Shown one piece after another: positions 52,173 through 61,012 of a DNA stretch of 64,000 nucleotides (position 1 is the first letter of the stretch; each line of letters begins with the position of its first letter). The DNA comes from Salisaeta longa DSM 21114 (GTDB lineage Bacteria > Bacteroidota > Rhodothermia > Rhodothermales > Salinibacteraceae). The stretch covers positions 1,634,005 to 1,698,004 of the forward strand of contig NZ_ATTH01000001.1 in assembly GCF_000419585.1 (NCBI RefSeq), given 5' to 3'. The translations under genes were made by a program, and so were the position numbers. The notes under the pieces were generated by a model, which worked only from the letters and a program-made list of their open reading frames with translations, was not told the origin of the DNA and did not search any database.

Positions 52173-54512
52173 ATGAAAAAAACAAACGAAACAGCCCTCG
52201 ATCTGCCCCGGAAAAAGGCCGCGGCCTCCTACGGCACGTCGCGTCCGCACGCCAACACGGCGGCGCCCGACACCGACGAAGCCGCCCTTGACCTGGGCGC
52301 CATTTGGAGCACCCTAAAGCGCGGCAAGTGGATCATCCTGGCCACCTGCGTGCTGGTAGCCGCCGCCTTTGGCGGTTACACGCTTACGCTGCCGCCGGTG
52401 TACGAATCGAGCGCCATCGTGTCGGTCGATCCCTCGCCCACGCAGCAGCGCGTCATCAACTTTGGCGCGGCCCCCGACCTGGCCAACGAGGTCGGCATCC
52501 TGGAGAACTCCGGCCAGCTGTCCCATCGCGTGATTCGCCGGCTCTACGCCATCGACGACACCAGCGCGGCGGCCTTCCCGCTGTTTCGTCCGGAAGACGG
52601 CGTGCCGGTTGATACGCTCGTGGCCATCGAACGCATGCGCGAGGTCGTGGACTTCAATGCGAACGATGAGCAGATGATGATCAAGATTACGGCCACGAGC
52701 GAGCTGCCCGCCGAGGCTGCGGCCATTGCGAACGTGTTTGCCCATGAGTACCGGCAGTTTAGCCGCGAGATGGCCCGTGTGGGCGTCGTGGCAGCCCGGA
52801 AGTTTCTTGAGGATCAGTTGGCCAAGCGGCGCGAGGATATCCGCCAGCTGGAAGACGAGTGGGCCACGTTTGCGCGCTCCAACCAGCTCGTCACGCAGGG
52901 CCCCGACGGCCAGCGCGTGGCGCAGGAGTACGTGGACCTGACGACGCAGCGCCAGGAGCTGGTCTTTCAGCTGGAGCAGGAGCAGCGCAAGCTGACGGTG
53001 ATGCAAGAACAGTTGGCGCAGCTGCAGCCCAACCTGCGGGCGAGCGTGCGCGACGAGCAAGAAGCCGCCAGCCTGCGCACCCAAATTCAGGCGCTGGAGC
53101 AACAAATTGCTTCGCTTAAGGCGCAGGCCGAACCGTACTACATCAACGACCCGACGCTGCGCGGAAACGAGGGGCGCGTGCCTGAGCTCGCCGAGCTGGT
53201 ACGGCGCGTTAAGGGCTTTGAGCAGCGCCGCGCCGCGCTTACCGACCGTCTGGTAGCCCACGCCGCCAACGCGCCCAACAGCGTGCAGGCGGGCGCGGCC
53301 ATCGGGCAGGTAGGCCTGTTGCGCACACAGATTGAGGAGCAAGAGCTTACGATCGGACAACTGCGCGCCCAAATTCGCACGCTCGACGAGCGCATTGCCA
53401 ACTTCCGCGGCCGCATTCAATCCATCCCGCAACAAACGGTACAGCGGGAGCAGCTGGAACGGCGCTTGGCTCAGGCCGAGCAGTTCTACAAAGACATTGC
53501 CATGGAGCTCCAGCGCACCATTATTGCCGAAGAGTCGGAGCTGGGCTACGTGCAGATGGTGCGGGCGGCGATTGTACCTACGCTGCCGGTGAGCCCCAAC
53601 ATGCAGCAAAACATCATCCTGGGCATTTTGCTGGGCCTGGTGCTGGGCATTGGCCTCGCGTTCGTACGGCAAGCCATGAACTGGCGCATCTACAACCCGG
53701 AAGACATCATGCAGCATGGCTTTAGCCTGGTGGGCGTCATCCCACGGATGGATCGCGAGATCAAGGAGTCCTTCAAGGGCAACGAGTCGGTGAAGGTGGA
53801 CGGGCGCGACGTGAGTACGCGCTTGTTTCCGATCCTGAACCCATGGTCGCCCGTGACGGAGAACTACCGCCTCGTGCGCACCAACCTCAAGTTTACCAAC
53901 GGCAGCAAGCAAGCGCCGCAGGTGCTTATGGTTACAAGCCCCGAGCCGTCGGATGGCAAGACCACCACAGCGGTGAACATTGCACTTACTATTGCCCTGA
54001 GTGGGCGTCGGGTGCTACTGATTGATGCCGACATGCGCCGGCCAAATGCTCACAAGCTGCTGGGCGTGTCCCGCTCGCCGGGGCTGGCCGAAATGCTGTC
54101 GGGCGCGGAAGACGTGGAGATCGTTCAGAAGACGTTCGTCGATGGCCTCTACTTTGTGCCGGCGGGTACGGTGAACCACCCGCCCACCGAGATGCTCGAT
54201 TCGCCGCGGATGCGTCGCCTCTTGGCGATGGGCCGCGAGCGCTGCGACGTTGTGATCGTCGACACCCCGCCGATTCTTGCGGCCAGCGATCCGCTCATCA
54301 TTGGCGACCTGTGCGATGCAACGCTCATGATTGCCTCGGCCGAAAAAACCGATCTGCGCGCCCTGCGCCAGGTCCGCGAGACGCTCGACGGCGTGGGCAT
54401 CAAAATTGCCGGCGTCATCTTTAACCGCTACGATGCCGACAAAGGGGATGGCGCCTACCAGTACGGGTACAGCTATGATCAGAAGTATGCCTATGCGCCC
54501 GAGGAGGCGTAA
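52173..54512 (+). CDS. Wzc-like polysaccharide co-polymerase and tyrosine kinase
   Basis: This inner-membrane protein controls chain length and export of the polysaccharide. The 779 aa comprise membrane segment 1 (about 50-70), a periplasmic Wzz domain with long coiled coil (about 200-440, Gln/Glu-rich), segment 2 (about 478-498), and a cytoplasmic BY-kinase with Walker A PSDGKTTTAVNI (Lys596), A' LLIDADMRRP and B CDVVIVDTPP. The C-terminus is a tyrosine cluster, GAYQYGYSYDQKYAYAP, with six tyrosines for autophosphorylation. It is fused in one chain as in Proteobacteria. Confidence 0.93.
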   Translation: MKKTNETALDLPRKKAAASYGTSRPHANTAAPDTDEAALDLGAIWSTLKRGKWIILATCVLVAAAFGGYTLTLPPVYESSAIVSVDPSPTQQRVINFGAAPDLANEVGILENSGQLSHRVIRRLYAIDDTSAAAFPLFRPEDGVPVDTLVAIERMREVVDFNANDEQMMIKITATSELPAEAAAIANVFAHEYRQFSREMARVGVVAARKFLEDQLAKRREDIRQLEDEWATFARSNQLVTQGPDGQRVAQEYVDLTTQRQELVFQLEQEQRKLTVMQEQLAQLQPNLRASVRDEQEAASLRTQIQALEQQIASLKAQAEPYYINDPTLRGNEGRVPELAELVRRVKGFEQRRAALTDRLVAHAANAPNSVQAGAAIGQVGLLRTQIEEQELTIGQLRAQIRTLDERIANFRGRIQSIPQQTVQREQLERRLAQAEQFYKDIAMELQRTIIAEESELGYVQMVRAAIVPTLPVSPNMQQNIILGILLGLVLGIGLAFVRQAMNWRIYNPEDIMQHGFSLVGVIPRMDREIKESFKGNESVKVDGRDVSTRLFPILNPWSPVTENYRLVRTNLKFTNGSKQAPQVLMVTSPEPSDGKTTTAVNIALTIALSGRRVLLIDADMRRPNAHKLLGVSRSPGLAEMLSGAEDVEIVQKTFVDGLYFVPAGTVNHPPTEMLDSPRMRRLLAMGRERCDVVIVDTPPILAASDPLIIGDLCDATLMIASAEKTDLRALRQVRETLDGVGIKIAGVIFNRYDADKGDGAYQYGYSYDQKYAYAPEEA

Positions 54513-54602
54513 GGCGGCCCCTCCGCTGCATGAACCGTAGTTCCTGCGCTGCATAGGGCGGCGCGCCCCAACCCCATTCCCTTCGATGATTCTACCACAC
54601 CC

Positions 54603-55118
54603 ATGATACGCACTGCTGCAACTTCTCTTGCCACGTTTGTCACCTGCTTCATGATTATGCTGCTTGCGGGCAGCGAGATGGCATACGCACAAACGATTCC
54701 CGATGCCAACACCAACCCGAACATTCAGACCTACGGCCGGCCGGGCTACCCAAAAATTACGATCTTCGTGTGGGGCACCCCCACCGGCGGCACGTGGTCT
54801 ATTGAAGAGGGCACCGACCTCGTGGAGTTCCTAAGCGTGTCGGCCGGCGGCGCCAACATGACGGATCGCAGCCCCGACCGCCGCATCATCTACACCGTGA
54901 AGCTGTACCGCCGCGGCCAAACCCAGGGCGACCCGATTTTTTCGGCCCGCCTGGAAAACTTATTCGCACGGCGCATCGATTATCCGAGCCTGCAAAATGG
55001 AGACATCCTGGTGCTAGACGCCGAGGCCAAGCGCCGCCTCTCGTGGCGCGACATCTCGCAGGTTACCGGAACCATCGCGTCGCTCGTCTCCACCTATTTG
55101 CTTCTCGATCGCCTGTAA
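54603..55118 (+). CDS. Minimal SLBB-domain polysaccharide export protein
   Basis: The 171-aa protein has a signal peptide (to about residue 29) and one SLBB-like domain: ITIFVWGTPTGGTWSIEEGTDLVEFLSVSAGG (about 51-82, here cited by its ends ITIFVWGTP and EFLSVSAGG), then PSLQNGDILVLD. It ends in a hydrophobic helix. The polysaccharide-export (PES) domain that precedes SLBB in Wza proteins is missing. It therefore may be a periplasmic or outer-membrane accessory to the co-polymerase encoded 90 bases upstream, not a full secretin-like channel. Confidence 0.75.
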   Translation: MIRTAATSLATFVTCFMIMLLAGSEMAYAQTIPDANTNPNIQTYGRPGYPKITIFVWGTPTGGTWSIEEGTDLVEFLSVSAGGANMTDRSPDRRIIYTVKLYRRGQTQGDPIFSARLENLFARRIDYPSLQNGDILVLDAEAKRRLSWRDISQVTGTIASLVSTYLLLDRL

Positions 55119-55148
55119 CCACTCCGTCCATGCTGCTTCGGACGTCCG

Positions 55149-55180
55149 CGGACGCTGCCCACAAGGTAGCGTCCGTTGTG
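55149..55180 (+). terminator. Hairpin within the exopolysaccharide locus
   Basis: CGGACGCT and AGCGTCCG form a perfect 8-bp stem with an 11-base loop, followed by TTGTG. It may attenuate transcription between the export and sugar-nucleotide halves of the locus. Confidence 0.5.
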
Positions 55181-55353
55181 CGTTTATACGGGCGGTAGCG
55201 CGTAGACCCGCGCCGCCCATGGGCCGCCTCTGCCCCCCGGCGTGCGCCAAAAGTCCATGGGGGTTGCGTCGGAATGTGCACGTCTGCCGGATCGCCGCTT
55301 CCGATGTTGAACCCGCAATCCACAGTGGCTCTCCGCGACCCGATTTCGTCCCA

Positions 55354-56304
55354 ATGCCTCCTGCTCCGCCGCGTCTCAGCATTGGCTTGCCGGTCTACAA
55401 CGGCGCTCGGTACCTGCGCACGGCGCTCGATTCGATCGTGCGTCAGTCGTTCACGGACGTTGAGATTATCGTGGCCGACAATGCCTCGACCGATGCCACG
55501 CCCGAGATTGCGCAGGCGTATGCCGCGCGTGATGATCGCATTCGCTTTGTGCGCCACACGACCAATCGGGGGGCCGCGGGCAATTTTAACTACGTGCTGC
55601 AGGCGGCGCGGGCCCCGCTTTTTCGCTGGGCGTGCGACGACGACGTGCTCGCCCCCGATTGCCTCCAAGCGTGCCTCGACGCGCTGCGCGCGCACCCCCA
55701 GGCGGTGCTGGCCTATCCGGCCACCCAAATGATTGACGCCGACGGCGAGCAGCTCCCCAACACCGGCTTCTCCATCCGCTCGCTGCACTTGCCCATGGCC
55801 GACCCGGTCGAGCGCTTCCGGCACTACCTGTGGCGGTACCTGCACGGCGGGCTGTGCACCCAGCAGTTTGGCATTGTACGCACCGACGTGCTGCGGCGCG
55901 TGGGCGGGTTGGGCGGCTACCCGGCGGCCGACATCGTCATGCTCGGGGCCCTCTTGCTGCACGGACCGATCGTTGAGGCCCCCGGGGCGCTGATGTATCG
56001 CCGCGACCACCCCAACAACTCCTCGCACGGCTACGCCACAGCCGCTGCCCGCGCGGCCTGGTTCGATCCGGCCAATACCGACCGCCTCGTGTTGCCCGCC
56101 TGGCGGTTTGTGCAGGCCTACCGAGACGCCATCGCCGACGCCCCGCTTACCACAGCGCAGCGCCTGATCTGCCAAAAACACGTCGTGACTGTCTACATGC
56201 GGTATCACCGGCGCAACCTGTTCCGCGAATGCTGCACAGCGACGCGTCATGCCATCCGTTCATACCTCGCACCTCGCCCTCCGGTGCACTCTGTACCCTC
56301 CTAA
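55354..56304 (+). CDS. GT2-family glycosyltransferase
   Basis: The 316-aa inverting transferase has the GT-A start [18 protein letters not shown] (about 8-25), [12 protein letters not shown] and a DXD-type metal motif in [10 protein letters not shown] (about 90-99). The C-terminal half carries an acceptor domain with Arg/His pairs. It has no membrane segment and probably adds a sugar to the lipid-linked unit. The frame is open from 55219, but conservation begins after the ATG at 55354. Confidence 0.87.
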   Translation: MPPAPPRLSIGLPVYNGARYLRTALDSIVRQSFTDVEIIVADNASTDATPEIAQAYAARDDRIRFVRHTTNRGAAGNFNYVLQAARAPLFRWACDDDVLAPDCLQACLDALRAHPQAVLAYPATQMIDADGEQLPNTGFSIRSLHLPMADPVERFRHYLWRYLHGGLCTQQFGIVRTDVLRRVGGLGGYPAADIVMLGALLLHGPIVEAPGALMYRRDHPNNSSHGYATAAARAAWFDPANTDRLVLPAWRFVQAYRDAIADAPLTTAQRLICQKHVVTVYMRYHRRNLFRECCTATRHAIRSYLAPRPPVHSVPS

Positions 56305-56333
56305 ATGCCCCTTCATCCAACCCCTTCTGTCCC

Positions 56334-57107
56334 ATGAAAGCGGTTATCCTTGCCGGCGGATACGGCACGCGCCTGTCCGAAGAAACCTCGGTACGCCCCA
56401 AGCCCATGGTGGATATTGGGCGCCAGCCGATCCTCTGGCACATCATGAAGATCTACCTTGCCCACGGCGTCGACGAGTTTATCGTGTGCTGCGGCTATAA
56501 GGGCGAGGTCATCAAGCAGTACTTTGCCGACTACCGCCAGCAGCGGTCCGACATCACGTTCGACTTTCGCACCGGCACCGAGACGATCCACCGCAACCAT
56601 TGCGAGCCGTGGCAGGTGACCCTCGTAGACACCGGACAGGACACCATGACCGGCGGCCGCTTAAAGCGCGTGCGGTCTTTTGTGGGCGACGAGACGTTTT
56701 GCCTAACCTACGGCGACGGGGTCACCGATCTCAACGTGCGCGCCAGCATCGACTTTCACCGCTCGCACGGCAAGCACGCCACCCTCACCGCTATTCAGCC
56801 GCCCGGCCGCTTTGGCGTGTTCAACCTGCCCGACGACGATTCCACCATCACCCACTTCCGCGAAAAACCACAGGGCGATGGTGCCTGGATCAACGGCGGC
56901 TTCTTCGTCCTGGAGCCCGACGTGTTCGACTACATCGCGGGCGACGCCACGGTGTGGGAGCAGGAGCCGCTCATGCAGCTCGCCCACGATGCGCAACTAG
57001 CCGCCTTCCGTCACGAGGGCTTCTGGCAACCCATGGATACGCTGCGCGACAAGAACTATCTCGAATCACTCTGGGAATCAGACAGCCCGCCGTGGAAGAT
57101 CTGGTAA
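56334..57107 (+). CDS. rfbF: Glucose-1-phosphate cytidylyltransferase
   Basis: RfbF makes CDP-glucose from CTP and glucose 1-phosphate. The 257-aa protein carries the RfbF-specific signature: [20 protein letters not shown] (about 6-25), then [29 protein letters not shown] (the metal-binding Asp) and the terminal [17 protein letters not shown]. The next gene is not a CDP-glucose 4,6-dehydratase by clear signature, which leaves the CDP-sugar product open. Confidence 0.93.
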   Translation: MKAVILAGGYGTRLSEETSVRPKPMVDIGRQPILWHIMKIYLAHGVDEFIVCCGYKGEVIKQYFADYRQQRSDITFDFRTGTETIHRNHCEPWQVTLVDTGQDTMTGGRLKRVRSFVGDETFCLTYGDGVTDLNVRASIDFHRSHGKHATLTAIQPPGRFGVFNLPDDDSTITHFREKPQGDGAWINGGFFVLEPDVFDYIAGDATVWEQEPLMQLAHDAQLAAFRHEGFWQPMDTLRDKNYLESLWESDSPPWKIW

Positions 57108-57139
57108 CCGCCCCCTGCCCCCCCGTCAACCCAAGCACT

Positions 57140-58285
57140 ATGCCTCCCTTCGCTCCTTCCGTGCCCACCGCCACCCGCACCGGTCCCCCGGTGCGCACGC
57201 TCGACCTCGACTACATGGCCGACGCGCTGGATGATACCTTCCGCGCCATGGCCGGCACGCGCCTCCTCATTACCGGCGGGGCGGGCTTCCTGGGCTACTA
57301 CCTGGTGCAGTCGGTCCTCCATTGGAACGCCACCCGCGGCGCCGATGCCCCCGTTGCGGTTGTGGCCGTCGACAACTTCATGCGCGGCCGCCCGCGCTGG
57401 CTCGACCGCTGCGCCGCCACCTACGACACGCTCACCGTAGGCACGCACGACATCACCGCGCCGCTGCCCGACACGTGGGGCGCGTTCGACTTCATCGTGC
57501 ATGCCGCCTCTATCGCCTCGCCCACGTTCTACCGCAAGCACCCGCTGGCCACGATGGATGCCAACGTGCAGGGCCTGCGCCACCTGCTCGACTATGCCGT
57601 GGCGCGCGACCACGCCGGCCACCCGCTGCACGGACTCCTCTTTTTCTCAAGCAGCGAAATCTACGGCGACCCGGAGCCCGCGGCCATCCCCACACCCGAG
57701 ACCTATCCCGGACGCGTATCGTGCACCGGCCCCCGCGCCTGCTACGACGAGTCGAAGCGCTATGGCGAAACGCTGTGCGTCAACTACGCAGCCGCGCACG
57801 GCGTGCCGGTGAAAACCGCGCGCCCCTTCAACAACTTCGGCCCCGGCCTCTCGCTGCACGACCGCCGCGTACCGCCTGACTTTGCGCGCGACGTGCTGGC
57901 CAATCGCGACATCGTGATGCTCTCCGACGGATCGCCCACCCGCACCTTCTGCTACGTGGCCGACGCCATCATCGGCTACTACAAGATTCTGGTGCACGGC
58001 ACGCCCGGCGCCGCCTACAACATTGGCACCGATGCGCCCGAGGTGTCCATCGCCGACCTTGGCGCGCGCTTCGTGACGCTCGGCCGTGAGCTGTTCGACT
58101 ACACCGGCCAGGTGGTCCGCGAAACCGCCGACGACCCGCAGTACCTCACCGACAACCCGAACCGGCGCTGCCCCGACATCACCAAGGCGCGCACGACGCT
58201 CAACTACGAGCCGCGCATCTCGCTCGACGAGGGCCTGAAGCGCTCGCTCTTATGGTACGCCACCACCTTCACCGAAGACTTTTGA
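57140..58285 (+). CDS. UXS-like NAD-dependent sugar-nucleotide SDR
   Basis: The 381-aa extended SDR has a 35-residue N-terminal extension, the NAD motif ITGGAGFLGYYL (about 48-59), catalytic SSSEIYGDP and YDESKRYGE (YxxxK), and GPRACYDESK, which is a hallmark of UDP-glucuronate decarboxylases. A role making UDP-xylose from the product of the next gene (ugd) fits, but the neighbour rfbF also allows a CDP-sugar substrate. Relatives next to rfbF are often simply called NAD-dependent epimerases. Confidence 0.75.
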   Translation: MPPFAPSVPTATRTGPPVRTLDLDYMADALDDTFRAMAGTRLLITGGAGFLGYYLVQSVLHWNATRGADAPVAVVAVDNFMRGRPRWLDRCAATYDTLTVGTHDITAPLPDTWGAFDFIVHAASIASPTFYRKHPLATMDANVQGLRHLLDYAVARDHAGHPLHGLLFFSSSEIYGDPEPAAIPTPETYPGRVSCTGPRACYDESKRYGETLCVNYAAAHGVPVKTARPFNNFGPGLSLHDRRVPPDFARDVLANRDIVMLSDGSPTRTFCYVADAIIGYYKILVHGTPGAAYNIGTDAPEVSIADLGARFVTLGRELFDYTGQVVRETADDPQYLTDNPNRRCPDITKARTTLNYEPRISLDEGLKRSLLWYATTFTEDF

Positions 58286-58290
58286 CCCCC

Positions 58291-59703
58291 ATGCATATCT
58301 CCATTGTTGGCACCGGATACGTTGGCCTCGTCAGCGGCGTGTGCCTTGCGGAAAAAGGCCACACGGTAACGTGCGTCGACATCGACGCCGCCAAAGTGCA
58401 GCAGATCAACCAGGGCGACCCGCCCATCTACGAAGCGGGGCTTGCCGAACTGCTCGCGCGCACCGTGGGCACGCGGCTTTTTGCCACCACCGATCTTCCC
58501 GCTGCGGTGCACGCCTCCGACCTCACGCTTATTGCCGTAGGCACGCCGTTTGACGGCACCACCATCGACCTCTCGTACATCAAACAGGCCGCCCGCGACG
58601 TGGGCGCGGCGCTGCGCACCAAAGACGCGTACCACGCTGTCATCGTAAAAAGTACCGTGGTGCCCGGCACCACGAGCGACGTTGTGCGCCCGCTGCTCGA
58701 AGAAGCCGCTGGAAAACGCGCGGGCCGCGATTTTGGCGTGGGCATGAACCCGGAGTTCCTGCGCGAGGGCACGGCCATCGAGGACTTTATGGCCCCCGAT
58801 CGCATCGTGATGGGGGGCATGGACGAACGCACGCTCGACCGGCTGGACGCGCTCTACGCCGTCTTCCCGGATACCGATAAGCTGCGCACAACGCCGCGTA
58901 CCGCCGAGATGATTAAGTATGCTGCCAACGCCTTGCTGGCTACGCTCATCTCGTACAGCAATGAAATCGGAAACCTGTGCAGCGCGCTGGGCGACATCGA
59001 CGCGCAAGACGTTATGCGCGGCGTGCACCTCGACAAGCGCATGAGCCCGCTCCTGCCCGACGGCTCGCGCATTACCCCCGGCTTTACAAGCTACCTGTCC
59101 GCGGGCTGCGGCTTTGGCGGCAGCTGTTTCCCGAAGGATGTGAAGGCGCTCGTCGCCCACGGCTCGTCGGCCCAGGTGCCTATGCCGTTGCTGCAATCGG
59201 TGCTCGACATCAACGCCGCGCAGCCGCAGCAGATGCTCCGCTTGTTGCGCGCGCACCTTCCCGACCTGCGCGGCCGCCGCGTGGCGGTGCTCGGCCTTGC
59301 CTTTAAGCCCGGCACCGACGACGTCCGCGAATCGCCCGCGCTGCCGGTGATCCGGTCGCTGCGCGCGGAAGGCGCCCACGTGATGGCATACGACCCGGTG
59401 GCCGCGCACGAGGCGCAGGCCGTGCTGGGCACCGAAGGCATCACGTATGCCCCCTCGCTTGCCGCGGCGCTTTCCGACGCTGAGGCTGTGCTGCTCATCA
59501 CGCGCTGGCCCGCGTTTGCCGAGGTCCCCGCGCTGCTGGAGGGCCGCTCGCCCGCGCCGGTGGTGATTGACGGGCGGCGCATGCTGGCCAAAGATAGCGT
59601 GCCGCGCTACGCGGCCATCGGGTGGTCGTCCACATCAACGACCGGCGACGGCACGGCCACGGCGGCGCCATCGCTTTCACACACAGCAACGGCCCCGTCA
59701 TGA
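58291..59703 (+). CDS. ugd: UDP-glucose 6-dehydrogenase
   Basis: Ugd oxidises UDP-glucose to UDP-glucuronate with two NAD. The 470-aa protein begins MHISIVGTGYVGLVSGVCLAE (given as VGTGYVGLV), then NPEFLREGTAIEDF (about 153-166), KYAANALLATLISYSNEI, and the catalytic cysteine Cys279 in GFGGSCFPKD. The C-terminal domain has GLAFKPGTDDVRESPA. Its last 25 residues are a Ser/Thr/Ala tail. Its stop overlaps the next start (ATGA, 59700-59703). Confidence 0.95.
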   Translation: MHISIVGTGYVGLVSGVCLAEKGHTVTCVDIDAAKVQQINQGDPPIYEAGLAELLARTVGTRLFATTDLPAAVHASDLTLIAVGTPFDGTTIDLSYIKQAARDVGAALRTKDAYHAVIVKSTVVPGTTSDVVRPLLEEAAGKRAGRDFGVGMNPEFLREGTAIEDFMAPDRIVMGGMDERTLDRLDALYAVFPDTDKLRTTPRTAEMIKYAANALLATLISYSNEIGNLCSALGDIDAQDVMRGVHLDKRMSPLLPDGSRITPGFTSYLSAGCGFGGSCFPKDVKALVAHGSSAQVPMPLLQSVLDINAAQPQQMLRLLRAHLPDLRGRRVAVLGLAFKPGTDDVRESPALPVIRSLRAEGAHVMAYDPVAAHEAQAVLGTEGITYAPSLAAALSDAEAVLLITRWPAFAEVPALLEGRSPAPVVIDGRRMLAKDSVPRYAAIGWSSTSTTGDGTATAAPSLSHTATAPS

Positions 59704-60248
59704 TCTTTACGCCCCTCGCCATCGCGGGCGCGTACCGCGTCGACCTTGCCACCCACGGCGACGACCGCGGCTTCTTTGCACGGATCTGGTGCGAAGACGA
59801 AGCCCGTGCCCACGGCTGCACGCCGCACATGGTGCAGGCCAACGCCAGCTACACCGCAGCGGCGGGCACCGTACGCGGCCTGCACTACCAGCGCGCGCCG
59901 CATGCCGAGGCGAAGCTCGTACGCTGCACGGCCGGCGCCCTCTACGACGTGATCGTCGACGTTCGCCCGGAGTCGCCGACGTACCTGCAGCACCTGGGGC
60001 TTGAGCTAACGGCAGCGAACCGCACGATGCTCTACCTGCCCGAAGGCTGTGCCCATGGCTACCAGACGCTAGCGCCCGACACCGAAGCGTTCTACTTCGT
60101 CTCGGCCCCGTACGCCCCCGCGGCCGAAGCCGGCCTGCGCTACGACGATCCGGCCCTCGCTATCGACTGGCCGCACGCGGTGACGAACGTCTCTGCCAAA
60201 GACCGCGCCTGGCCGCTGCTCCACGATGCAACCCCCTCTGCCCCATGA
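59700..60248 (+). CDS. RmlC/RfbC-like sugar 3,5-epimerase
   Basis: The 182-aa cupin follows dTDP-4-dehydrorhamnose 3,5-epimerase: GDDRGFFARIW (about 20-30), the catalytic histidine in GTVRGLHYQRAP (about 59-70), YLPEGCAHGYQTL with the catalytic-region residues, and YDDPALAIDWP near the end. In this cassette it may act on a keto-sugar other than the rhamnose precursor, since no rmlA/B/D genes are present. It is coupled by ATGA overlaps to both ugd and the next gene. Confidence 0.85.
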   Translation: MIFTPLAIAGAYRVDLATHGDDRGFFARIWCEDEARAHGCTPHMVQANASYTAAAGTVRGLHYQRAPHAEAKLVRCTAGALYDVIVDVRPESPTYLQHLGLELTAANRTMLYLPEGCAHGYQTLAPDTEAFYFVSAPYAPAAEAGLRYDDPALAIDWPHAVTNVSAKDRAWPLLHDATPSAP

Positions 60249-61012
60249 CGGCTCCCGTTGCTTTGTTGCCCTGCGCGGGGCGCGCGCGCCGATTGGGGCG
60301 CTTGCCGTGTAGCAAGGAAGTATTGCCGATCCGCTATGCCGCAGCCCCCACGGTAACGGTTGTGATGGAGCCCTTGCTGCGGCAGCTTCACGCCGCGGGC
60401 GTTGGCGAGGCCCACGTGATTCTACGCCGCGGCAAGTGGGACATCCCGGCGTTCTTGGGCGACGGCGCGGCCTACAACCTGGCGCTGAGCTACCTGATCG
60501 CCGCCACCGATTTCGGCACGCCCTTCACGCTGGATGCTGCCTATCCGTTTGTACACAACCGCACGGTGGTGCTCGGCTTTCCCGACATCCTGATCGAACC
60601 GGAGGGCGTGATCCGACCACTACTCGACCGCTTTTCGAACACAGCCGCCGACGTCGTGCTGGGATGCTTTCCGGCGCCCGAGCCGTCGAAGGTCGACATG
60701 GTACAGGTGGAAGCGGGTCGCGTGACCGACCTTGTGATCAAACCACCGGCCACCGACCTGACCCACGCCTGGGTGCTGGCCGTCTGGGGCCCGCGCTTCA
60801 CCCAGCACCTGCACGACACCGTCGCCGCGTGGCAGCGCCGGCCGGCCGATGCGCTCTATGCACACGAGCGCTACGTTGGCCACGTGCTGCAGGACGCACA
60901 TGCCGCCGGCCTCCGCATTGACGCCGTTTCGTTTCCTGATGGACGCTTTCGGGACGTAGGTACGCCCGACGCCCTCGCCCACACCTTTCATTCCGTTACC
61001 GACCAGCCATGA
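60245..61012 (+). CDS. Nucleotidyltransferase of the cassette (RmlA-like)
   Basis: The 255-aa protein has a sugar-1-phosphate nucleotidyltransferase N-terminus, but an altered one: LLPCAGRARRLGRLPCSKEVLPI (about 7-29; the usual form is AAGxGTRL followed by PK), then VVLGFPDILIEP with the metal Asp, MVQVEAGRVTDLVIKP and GRFRDVGTPDAL at the end. It may prefer an unusual sugar phosphate or have lost activity. The start overlaps the epimerase stop, and the stop overlaps the next start. Confidence 0.7.
   Translation: MTAPVALLPCAGRARRLGRLPCSKEVLPIRYAAAPTVTVVMEPLLRQLHAAGVGEAHVILRRGKWDIPAFLGDGAAYNLALSYLIAATDFGTPFTLDAAYPFVHNRTVVLGFPDILIEPEGVIRPLLDRFSNTAADVVLGCFPAPEPSKVDMVQVEAGRVTDLVIKPPATDLTHAWVLAVWGPRFTQHLHDTVAAWQRRPADALYAHERYVGHVLQDAHAAGLRIDAVSFPDGRFRDVGTPDALAHTFHSVTDQP

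Noticed and set aside
56600-57139. In-frame upstream extension of the UXS-like SDR gene back to 56600
   Set aside because: This region is fully covered by rfbF in another frame, and the extension is Arg/His-rich without homology. The ATG at 57140 fits the family.
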